In this document: positions 1 through 8,400 of the stretch, one piece after another
Position numbering within the stretch: position 1 is the stretch's first letter
Layout: every line of letters starts with the position of its first letter
NCBI GenBank assembly: GCA_963933115.1
Contig: CAWVSL010000027.1
Span: 1-39,287 of the forward strand
DNA length: 39,287 bases
Source: JALJPB01 sp963933115
Lineage (GTDB): Bacteria > Pseudomonadota > Gammaproteobacteria > Enterobacterales > Alteromonadaceae
Direction of reading: 5' to 3'
Notes under the pieces: model-generated
What the model was told of the DNA's origin: nothing
The model's input: the letters and a program-made list of their open reading frames with translations, nothing else
Databases searched by the model: none
Program-made: the position numbers and the translations under genes

Positions 1-2787
1 CAAGAAACTATTTCAGACCTGCCAGAGCTGAACCCGGAAGATTTAGCAGAACTGCGCACTTTAGGTGAAATTATTAGCTACATGCAAGGTAAAGTGTCGC
101 CAACTGAACCAACACCTCCTGGCGTTAAATCACCGTTACCTGTTGCCGAGCAAACGGTTGAAGTTGTGGGGAACTTTAAAGGGGCACCGAGTGCTAAAGT
201 TGCATTAATGGCATTATCATCAGTTAATAAAATTAGTGAAGATGCTAAAGGTGCTAATGCGTTAATTGTTGATGATGGCAGCGGTGCAGCTATCGCTTTA
301 AGTGCAGAATTACTTAAAGCGGGTTGGCATGTTACCGCATTAAAACCTAACTGGGTTGTTTCAAGTTCAAAGAAAACATTCAGCCAAGCGGTTAATGTAA
401 TTGAAATTGGTACCAATGATAAAACGCTTGATGAAGCTCAGATAAAACAAATTATCGAGATTAATGCACCGCTTGATAACGTGATCTATTTACAAGCCAA
501 TCATAACATTAATGCGATTCAATACCCTGAAGCAGCAAAACAAGGATTAATGTTAGCCTTTGTTTTAGCTAAGCTTTGTAACGTTAAACTCGCAGATAAA
601 GCCCGTGCTGCATTCATGGTAGTTACCCGTCAAGGTGGGACATTAGGTTTTGCGACTACAGAAGGTTTACAACCAGTTAAAGCAGATATTAACGCTGATC
701 TAGTGCAAGCCGGTTTAGCTGGATTAGTGAAAACAATTAATCACGAATGGAATGCTGGCGACACCAACGTTTTCTGTCGCATCGTTGATTTATCAGCTCA
801 ATTAACCGCAGACAAAGTGGCTACTATTATCCGTGACGAGTTACTTGATATTGATACAGCAACGGTCGAAGTCGCTTACGATACTGATAATTTGAGTAAC
901 ACTATGGGTGGACGTTTAACATTAACCGCTGTTACTACCGATAGCTATTCGCTTAGTGCGAGTAATACGATTGATAATAACTCAGTATTTTTAGTTAGTG
1001 GCGGCGCAAAAGGTGTGACGGCCCATTGTGTTATTGAGATTGCTAAACAATATCAGTCTCGGTTTATTTTACTTGGTCGTTCATCATTTGACGTTAACGA
1101 GCCAAATTGGGCAAACGGTATTAGTGAAGAAGTTGACTTGAAAAAAGCGGCAATGCAAACACTTATCGCCGCAGGTGAAAAACCAACGCCAGTAAAAGTT
1201 AGTCAGTTGGTTCGCCCAGTTTTAGCTAATCGCGAAATTGCACAAACATTAAATGCAATTAAAGTGGCAGGTGGTCAAGCGTATTATGCAGCTGCAGATG
1301 TTACCCAAAGTGACAGTGTTGATGCTGCGGTTGGGCCATTAGTTAAAAAGCTTGGTCAGGTAAGTGGCATTATTCATGGTGCAGGTGTCTTGGCTGACAA
1401 ATTTATTGAGCAAAAAACCTTAGAAGAATTTAATGCAGTTTATCGTACTAAAATCGATGGCTTGTTATCACTGTTAGCGGCCACAAAAAGTGAAAATATT
1501 AAACACTTAGTTTTATTCTCTTCAGCGGCCGGTTTCTATGGTAACTCAGGTCAGTCTGATTACTCGATGGCTAACGACATTTTAAATAAAACGGCTTATC
1601 GATTTAAAGCGTTAAATCCAAGTGCTCAAGTGTTGAGTTTTAATTGGGGTCCTTGGGATGGCGGTATGGTCACACCTGAACTTAAACGTATGTTTAATGA
1701 CCGAGGTGTTTATATTATTCCTCTTGATGCTGGTGCAAAGTTATTGGTAAGCGAATTGGCTGCCAATAGCAACCGTTGTCCTCAAATTCTTGTTGGTAAT
1801 GACCTATCTAAGGATCGAGCAGGTGTAAAACTGTTAAAAAAACGAGGATGTAGTCGCTTAAACGTGAGTGTCACTAAAACACTAGAAGCAGCTAACAATG
1901 CCTTTTTAGTAGATCACACGATTGGTGATGACCAAGTCTTACCAACAGTGTGTGCTATTGCATGGATGAAAGATGCTGCACAAGCTGCTTTCGATGGTTT
2001 TGCTTACCAAAGCTTAGCTAATTATAAGTTGTTCAAAGGTGTCATATTTGACGGTAACAGTCATGGCACTCAGGCTTTTGACTATCAAATCGATATGACA
2101 GCAACATTGATTGAAGAACCGTTAATTGGCGATAGTTTAATTGTTGACTCTAAAATTTCAAGTGTTAACGAAGAAGGCAAATCTGTATTTCATTACGGCG
2201 CACAACTAACGTTAGTCAGTCAGCCTAAAGCCATGCCAAAAGTGTGTTCTGAGATTAATACCACTAAAATAGGTGAGAGTGCTGCACATCTTTATACCAA
2301 TGGGACCTTATTTCATGGACCAAGTTTGCAAGGAATAACTGAGATACTCGAATGTAACGATCAAGGTTTATTATTACGTTGTCAAGTGCCTGAAATTGCT
2401 GGTATTAAACAAGGGCAATTCCCTATGGAGGCAAGTAATATTTTTGCAAACGATATCGCTTATCAAGCGATGTTGGTTTGGGTGAAAAAACAACTAGGTT
2501 TAGGTAGTTTGCCTTCAAGTACACAAACGTGGAAGGTATATCGTGAAGTCGCTATTGGCGAACGCTTTTATTTACAACTTAATGTCGTTAAAAGCTCAGG
2601 TAAAGGTAAGCAACGTGGTTCATTGGTCGCTGATATTCAATTGATCAGTGAGACAAATGAAGTGTTGAGTGAATTAACGTCAGCTAAAGTCACTGCCAGT
2701 GCTAACTTAAATGATTTGTTTTTACCTAAAAAAGAACCGCTAAAAGCACCTTATCCAAAAGTTGAGCTAAGTAGAGAATCGGCTTAA
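1..2787 (+). CDS. pfaA: PUFA synthase subunit PfaA, C-terminal part (ACP end, KR, DH); 5' end outside window
   Basis: This is the 3' part of the large polyketide-synthase-like subunit of the omega-3 PUFA synthase. The frame is open from base 1, so the gene continues upstream and the ATG at 82 is internal. The first ~28 codons (LPELNPEDLAELRTLGEII) are the end of an acyl carrier protein repeat. A ketoreductase follows: the Rossmann motif GGAKGVTAH starts near codon 334, with the catalytic Ser508, Tyr521 and Asn525 in SSAAGFYGNSGQSDYSMAND. After that comes a polyketide-type dehydratase hot-dog region whose DHTIGDDQVLP motif places the catalytic His at codon 639. In the family the full protein runs KS-AT-several ACPs-KR-DH, so the first two-thirds are missing here. 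The stop codon overlaps the pfaB start by one base (TAATG), which implies translational coupling. The family assignment is secure; the number of ACP repeats cannot be seen. Confidence 0.95.
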   Translation, partial: QETISDLPELNPEDLAELRTLGEIISYMQGKVSPTEPTPPGVKSPLPVAEQTVEVVGNFKGAPSAKVALMALSSVNKISEDAKGANALIVDDGSGAAIALSAELLKAGWHVTALKPNWVVSSSKKTFSQAVNVIEIGTNDKTLDEAQIKQIIEINAPLDNVIYLQANHNINAIQYPEAAKQGLMLAFVLAKLCNVKLADKARAAFMVVTRQGGTLGFATTEGLQPVKADINADLVQAGLAGLVKTINHEWNAGDTNVFCRIVDLSAQLTADKVATIIRDELLDIDTATVEVAYDTDNLSNTMGGRLTLTAVTTDSYSLSASNTIDNNSVFLVSGGAKGVTAHCVIEIAKQYQSRFILLGRSSFDVNEPNWANGISEEVDLKKAAMQTLIAAGEKPTPVKVSQLVRPVLANREIAQTLNAIKVAGGQAYYAAADVTQSDSVDAAVGPLVKKLGQVSGIIHGAGVLADKFIEQKTLEEFNAVYRTKIDGLLSLLAATKSENIKHLVLFSSAAGFYGNSGQSDYSMANDILNKTAYRFKALNPSAQVLSFNWGPWDGGMVTPELKRMFNDRGVYIIPLDAGAKLLVSELAANSNRCPQILVGNDLSKDRAGVKLLKKRGCSRLNVSVTKTLEAANNAFLVDHTIGDDQVLPTVCAIAWMKDAAQAAFDGFAYQSLANYKLFKGVIFDGNSHGTQAFDYQIDMTATLIEEPLIGDSLIVDSKISSVNEEGKSVFHYGAQLTLVSQPKAMPKVCSEINTTKIGESAAHLYTNGTLFHGPSLQGITEILECNDQGLLLRCQVPEIAGIKQGQFPMEASNIFANDIAYQAMLVWVKKQLGLGSLPSSTQTWKVYREVAIGERFYLQLNVVKSSGKGKQRGSLVADIQLISETNEVLSELTSAKVTASANLNDLFLPKKEPLKAPYPKVELSRESA

Positions 2788-5375
2788 TGGTGTCAGCAAA
2801 CCTTAACGGCAGTTACCATAGCGCTATTATCGGTATGGATGCTCAATTTACTAATCGAGTAAGTGTTCAAGGTAATATTGATCGTGTTGAACGTGCGCTT
2901 TACCTTGGTACAATACCTGGTAATGTTGTCAGTAAAATTATCGATGAAGAGCAAAATCATAGACCGGCTGAAGAAAGTGACTTTACTCAGTTTAGTATGG
3001 AAAACTGTCAACAAGCTGTTGATCGCATGGCCACCGCTAACCAGTTAAATAGCTCAAATATATCGGTTATTATTGTTGATGAAAATACAGTTACGAAAAA
3101 TGACGTAGAACAAATAGGTTCATCAAAAAAAACAATGGTCGTTAACTCTTTAGCCCAAGCACTACTGGTGCTTGAGCGTTTAGTTGAGGGGAATAAACTT
3201 GTTGCGCTTGTCGGTGTTAACTCAGATTTTATGTGCTGTGGGATATCAAACAACCAGCAAAATGAAGCATTCACATCAACCATTAGCTTTGATCAAACAT
3301 TTAATAGTTACCAAGTTTGTCATGGAATATCGGCCTTGTTATTTGCATCGAAAGCGTTTGTTCAAACAACTAACTGTTATGTTTATTCATGGTTAAAAGG
3401 CCTTGCTGTTGGCGATAATATCAAACAAACTATTCAATCAGCGTTAAAAAATTCAGCGGTTAATATCGCCGATATTGGTTTACTTGAAGTTTCAGCTTTA
3501 ACAAATCCCCAGAGTGTAAAAGCTGAATCATCGGCTTTATTATCAATTTATCATAGCAAGCAGCTAACCACCGCAATATCTTGTGCACGAAGTGTTAGTG
3601 GTGAAGGAAAAGGTTTTTCACAAGTATTAGGTTTATTGCGGACGGTTATTGCTTTGCAGCAACGTTATATTCCAGCTATTACTGATTGGCAGCTTCCTCA
3701 AGCTAATGAACTTTCGTTATGGCAAGCGTCAAACTTCTACCTACCAACAGAGTCACGACCTTGGTTTCCACATCATGATGGCAGTGCTCATCTTGCTGCT
3801 TATAGCTGTTTAGCGGCTAATGATGAATATTGCCACGTGGTGCTTCAAGAAGCTATTCCAGAAAATGAACCGACGAGCACAGATGAAAAAAAGCCGGCTA
3901 ACGATATTCGTTATAACGGTTTTATCGCCTGCAGTGATTTAAAGATGGTCTTGGTAACGGCTAATTATCAACAAAATTTATTGGCAAAATTAATTGAACT
4001 TGAACTTGAACTTGAACTTGAGCATGATCATCAACAGCTCCACACCATTGCTTTAAAATATTATCGCCAAGCCCAAGCATGTATGGGCCGTTACACCATT
4101 GCTCTGTTAGCTGACTCAAAAGAAGAATTGCTTAGAGAGCTTCAATTAGCAAAGTTGGGCATTGACTCAGCGTTTGTAAGCAAAAAAGAATGGCGAACGC
4201 CCAAAGGCAGTTATTTCACGCCAGTGCCGTTAAACAAATCATTAGATGATGATCAAAATATTGCATTTTTATACCCAGGCATTGGTGCAACTTACGTGGG
4301 TTTAGGGCGAGATTTATTTCATCTATTTCCTGAGATTTATCAAGATGTCGCTAATTTAGCCGACGATATTGGCGCCAGTTTAAAAGATACCTTACTCAAT
4401 CCCCGCACCATCATTCGACCAAACTTTAATGCTCTTAAGCAACTTGATTTGGATCTGCGTGGCAACTTAGCCGGTATTGCTGAGGCCGGTGTTGGTTTTG
4501 CTTGCGCCTTTACCAAAGTATTTGAAAAGGTATTTAAAGTAAAAGCTGATTACGCCACTGGATATTCGATGGGAGAGATCAGCATGTATGCCGCACTTGG
4601 TGCATGGCAACAGCCGGGATTAATGAGTGAACGTTTAAGCCAGTCGGATACTTTTAACCACCGTTTATCCGGTGATTTACTCACTTTACGAGAACATTGG
4701 GGTCTAGACTCAGGAACCCATGACGAACTTATCTGGGAAACATACACCATAAAAGCAACACTTGATGATGTCATAGCCGCTAGTGAGGGTGAAGATCGGG
4801 TCTATTGCACCATTATTAATACCCCCGACAGTTTATTACTGGCAGGCTTTCCCGAAGATTGTCTTAGAGTGATTAAAAAAATGGGCGTAAGAGCTATGCC
4901 ACTTAATATGGCAAATGCTATTCACAGCGAGCCAGCCAATAAAGAATACGCTGACATGGTTGAACTTTATACGATGGAAGTCACACCTCGGATAAAAACC
5001 AAAATGTATTCAAGTTCCTGCTATTTACCGGTACCACAATTAAGTAAAGCTATCGCGCACAGTGTGGCTAAATGTTTGTGCGAGCGGGTCGACTTTCCAA
5101 GGTTAGTCAATACCATGCATGAACAAGGTGCGCGAGTCTTCATTGAAATGGGGCCTGGACGTTCATTGTGTAGTTGGGTTGATAAAATTCTCGATGATGA
5201 CAAACAGATTATTGATTACGGTAAAGCGCAAAAACAACACCTATCAGTGCCTGTTAATGCTAAGGGTACCAATGACGAACTAACTTACTTTAGAGCTATT
5301 GCTAAACTGATTAGCCACGGGGTAACGCTTGATCTTTATACCTTATTTAATGGCTCTATTATCGTAACAAACTAA
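2787..5375 (+). CDS. pfaB: PUFA synthase subunit PfaB (acyltransferase)
   Basis: PfaB is the acyltransferase subunit of the pfa megasynthase, 862 aa here. In this family PfaB type is reported to influence whether EPA or DHA is made. The C-terminal half is a malonyl/acyl-transferase fold: GYSMGE with the nucleophile Ser594, and NAIHSEP with the catalytic His at 713. The N-terminal half (about 1-350) is a degenerate ketosynthase-like region without an obvious active-site Cys motif, as is usual for PfaB. Between them lies a low-complexity Leu-Glu run near residue 403, encoded by a hexanucleotide repeat. The ATG at 2787 shares one base with the pfaA stop. There is no separate Shine-Dalgarno gap, so expression probably depends on pfaA translation. 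Whether the product is EPA or DHA cannot be decided from sequence alone. Confidence 0.93.
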   Translation: MVSANLNGSYHSAIIGMDAQFTNRVSVQGNIDRVERALYLGTIPGNVVSKIIDEEQNHRPAEESDFTQFSMENCQQAVDRMATANQLNSSNISVIIVDENTVTKNDVEQIGSSKKTMVVNSLAQALLVLERLVEGNKLVALVGVNSDFMCCGISNNQQNEAFTSTISFDQTFNSYQVCHGISALLFASKAFVQTTNCYVYSWLKGLAVGDNIKQTIQSALKNSAVNIADIGLLEVSALTNPQSVKAESSALLSIYHSKQLTTAISCARSVSGEGKGFSQVLGLLRTVIALQQRYIPAITDWQLPQANELSLWQASNFYLPTESRPWFPHHDGSAHLAAYSCLAANDEYCHVVLQEAIPENEPTSTDEKKPANDIRYNGFIACSDLKMVLVTANYQQNLLAKLIELELELELEHDHQQLHTIALKYYRQAQACMGRYTIALLADSKEELLRELQLAKLGIDSAFVSKKEWRTPKGSYFTPVPLNKSLDDDQNIAFLYPGIGATYVGLGRDLFHLFPEIYQDVANLADDIGASLKDTLLNPRTIIRPNFNALKQLDLDLRGNLAGIAEAGVGFACAFTKVFEKVFKVKADYATGYSMGEISMYAALGAWQQPGLMSERLSQSDTFNHRLSGDLLTLREHWGLDSGTHDELIWETYTIKATLDDVIAASEGEDRVYCTIINTPDSLLLAGFPEDCLRVIKKMGVRAMPLNMANAIHSEPANKEYADMVELYTMEVTPRIKTKMYSSSCYLPVPQLSKAIAHSVAKCLCERVDFPRLVNTMHEQGARVFIEMGPGRSLCSWVDKILDDDKQIIDYGKAQKQHLSVPVNAKGTNDELTYFRAIAKLISHGVTLDLYTLFNGSIIVTN
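3994..4017 (+). repeat. in-frame hexanucleotide microsatellite (TTGAAC)x4 in pfaB
   Basis: Four perfect tandem copies of TTGAAC are followed by a fifth degenerate copy (TTGAGC). Read in the pfaB frame they encode alternating Leu and Glu in the linker between the KS-like and AT halves. The unit is six bases, so slippage would change linker length without breaking the frame. Confidence 0.9.
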
Positions 5376-5392
5376 TAAAACTGTCGATTGAA

Positions 5393-5402
5393 CAAACGTT
5401 TG
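5393..5402. promoter_or_regulatory. 10-bp palindrome CAAACGTTTG, LacI/PurR-operator-like
   Basis: This perfect 10-bp palindrome lies in the 62-base gap between pfaB and pfaC. It matches the inner core of the PurR operator consensus (CAAACGTTTG within ACGCAAACGTTTGCGT), but the flanks do not match. It may be coincidental; a regulatory role for a site inside the operon is only a possibility. Confidence 0.2.
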
Positions 5403-5437
5403 ACCATGACAACTAAGCACTCTCTTTAGAGGAACAT

Positions 5438-8400
5438 ATGGAAAATATTGCTGTAGTAGGTATTGCTAATTTATTCCCGGGCTCAAGTGGCCCTGAGGAA
5501 TTTTGGCAACAATTACTTAAAAAACAAGATTGTCGGAGCAAAGCCACCAGTGAACAAATGGGTGTTGACCCTGCAAAATATAAGGGAAAGAAAGGTGACA
5601 CCGATAAGTTTTATTGTGTACATGGTGGCTATATTCGTGATTTTCATTTTGATACCAGCCCTTTTACCCAAAAAGAAAACGGCTTAACTGCCGATTATTT
5701 AAATCAACTAGATGAACTCAATCAATGGGCACTTTATGTGACTCAACAAGCATTAACAGATGCGGGTTATTGGGGTAGTGAACAACTTCAAAAGTGTGGC
5801 GTGATTTTAGGTAACTTATCGTTTCCAACAAAATCGTCCAACCACTTATTCATGCCCTTATATCATCAAGTCGTTGATAGCGCGTTAAAGCAATTGCTCA
5901 ATACAGACTTTCAATTAAGTCACTTTTCATCGACGGCGATAGCCGAGACTAATATCCATGCTGATAATGGCTTAGTTGCCGGTTACCCTGCTGCATTACT
6001 CGCTAAAGCAGCGGGTTTAGGTGGCACACATTTTGCCATTGATGCTGCCTGTGCGTCGAGTTGTTATTCGGTAAAATTAGCCTGTGATTATCTTCATACC
6101 GGCAAAGCTGACATGATGTTAGCTGGTGCGGTTTCTGGCTCAGATCCCATGTTTGTTAATATGGGTTTCTCTATTTTCCAAGCGTACCCAGCAAATAATA
6201 TTCATGCGCCCTTTGATAAAAAATCAGAAGGTTTATTTGCCGGTGAAGGCGCCGGTATGATGGTATTAAAACGTCATAGTGATGCCGTGAGAGATGGTGA
6301 TAAAATTCATGCGATTATTAAAGGAGGGGCATTATCTAACGACGGTAAAGGTGAGTTTGTTTTAAGCCCAAATACCAAAGGTCAGGTACTGGTTTATGAA
6401 CGTGCTTATGATGATGCTAACGTTGACCCCCGCGATGTTGATTACATTGAATGTCACGCAACAGGTACGCCAAAAGGAGATAATGTAGAGCTTACTTCGA
6501 TGGATACATTCTTTAGTCGATTTCCTCGAAAGCAAAACAATAAACCGTTACTCGGTTCAGTAAAGTCTAACTTAGGGCACTTATTAACCGCGGCAGGTAT
6601 GCCTGGCATGATGAAAACTATTTGGGCACTTAACCAAGCTAAAATTCCAGCAACCATTAATTTAAATGAACCCCTTAGTTCAAAAAAAGGCTATTTAGGT
6701 GGGGAGCAAATGCCCACTGAGACCGTTGCTTGGCCAACGTCAACAACTCAGCTAAAGAGCGCTAAACCCAGAATTGCTGGGGTCAGTGTTTTTGGCTTTG
6801 GTGGTTCAAATGCGCATTTGGTTTTGCAGCAACCAACAGAGCAATTAGAAAGTACGGTCAAACAAGTTAACCCCAGAGAACCCTTAGCCATTATTGGTAT
6901 GGATGCACACTTTGGTGGTGCAGAGAACTTAGCAAGCTTTGACCGTTTAATTATTGATAATGCCAACACCTTTAGAGAGTTGCCGACCAAGCGTTGGAAA
7001 GGTATAGAACAAAATGTGCAAGTAATGGATGCTTTATCATTAAATAAAGCGCCTCGTGGTGGCTATGTTGAAAACTTTGATATTGATTTCTTACGTTTTA
7101 AAGTACCGCCTAACGAACAAGACTGCTTAATTCCTCAGCAATTAATGATGATGAAAGTCGCTGATAATGCGGCTAAAGATGCTGGTCTGAAAGAGGGGAC
7201 TAATGTTGCCGTTTTAGTCGCAATGGGTATTGAATTGGAGCTCCATCAATACCGTGGCCGTGTTAACCTAACCACACAAATTGAGGACAGCTTATTGCAA
7301 CAAGGTATCACCTTGAGCGATGAGCAGCGTTTAACCTTAACCAATATCGCCAAAGATGGTGTGGCTTTTGCCGCACAGCTGAACCAATATACTAGCTTTA
7401 TTGGTAACATTATGGCCTCACGTATTTCGGCATTATGGGACTTTTCAGGTCCGGCGATCACTTTATCTGCAGAAGAAAACTCGGTATATCGTTGCGTAGA
7501 GCTTGCTGAAAATTTATTTCAAACATCAGATATTGATGCTGTTATTATTGCAGCGGTTGATCTAGCCGGTTCTGTTGAAAATATTACCCTGCGTCAGCAT
7601 TATGGCAAGGTATCAATGGATGCCAGACCGTTGCAAAACGTTTTAGAGCAAAAAAATTGGTTAGTCGGTGAAGGGGCCGCTGCTTTTGTTGTTAAACCTG
7701 AGTCGAAGGTTAGTGAAGTACAGATATATGCCACTATTGATGCGGTAAGTTTTGCCAGTGGTAAGGATGAACAGGCCATCAAAAAAGCGGTAGCTCAGTC
7801 ACTAGCGCTTGCTGGAATTGACGCCGCAGCTATTAATAGCATTGAAGCTCATGGCAGTGGTTTTCCGAGTGAAAACCTCGCTGAGAGCCAAGCATTACGA
7901 ACTGTTTATCCAAACACAGCGATTAGCACAGTTAAAAGTAATGTTGGCCATACCTTTAATGCTTCAGGCGTTGCAAGTATTATAAAGTCGGCTTTGGTTC
8001 TAGATAAAAAAAGTCAAGCTCATATCCCTTCCTACTTAGCCGTTAATGGTCTAGGTAAAGATGAAAGTTGCGCCCACCTTATACTTTCTTCAAGTAAAAT
8101 AGCACATCAAACAGCCCCGCCATCAACAGGCAAGCAGCGCCCGCAGCTGATAAAAAATATCACCTTGGGGGGAGAATCAATCGTTGATGCTATTGTAGAA
8201 AAAGGTAATAGCTCAGTAATGAGTTCAGAGATGACCGTAATTAAAAAAGCTTTTTATACTAAGACATTACCTCCGGTTAATAAGCCAGTTAGGTTAAATA
8301 ACATTCAACCTAAAATGGTTGCCGTCTCTCAGGAAAAACGAGTCAACTTAATTAACACTCCTACTCAAGTTCACGCAACTATTGCTATTGGAGCACAAGT

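Noticed and set aside
82..84. ATG at 82 as the start of pfaA
   Set aside because: The frame is open to base 1 and the preceding codons encode ACP sequence, so the start lies outside the window.
4550..4774. Antisense ORF within pfaB and similar reading frames inside other genes
   Set aside because: They lie wholly within well-supported genes, have no ribosome sites and no recognisable domains.
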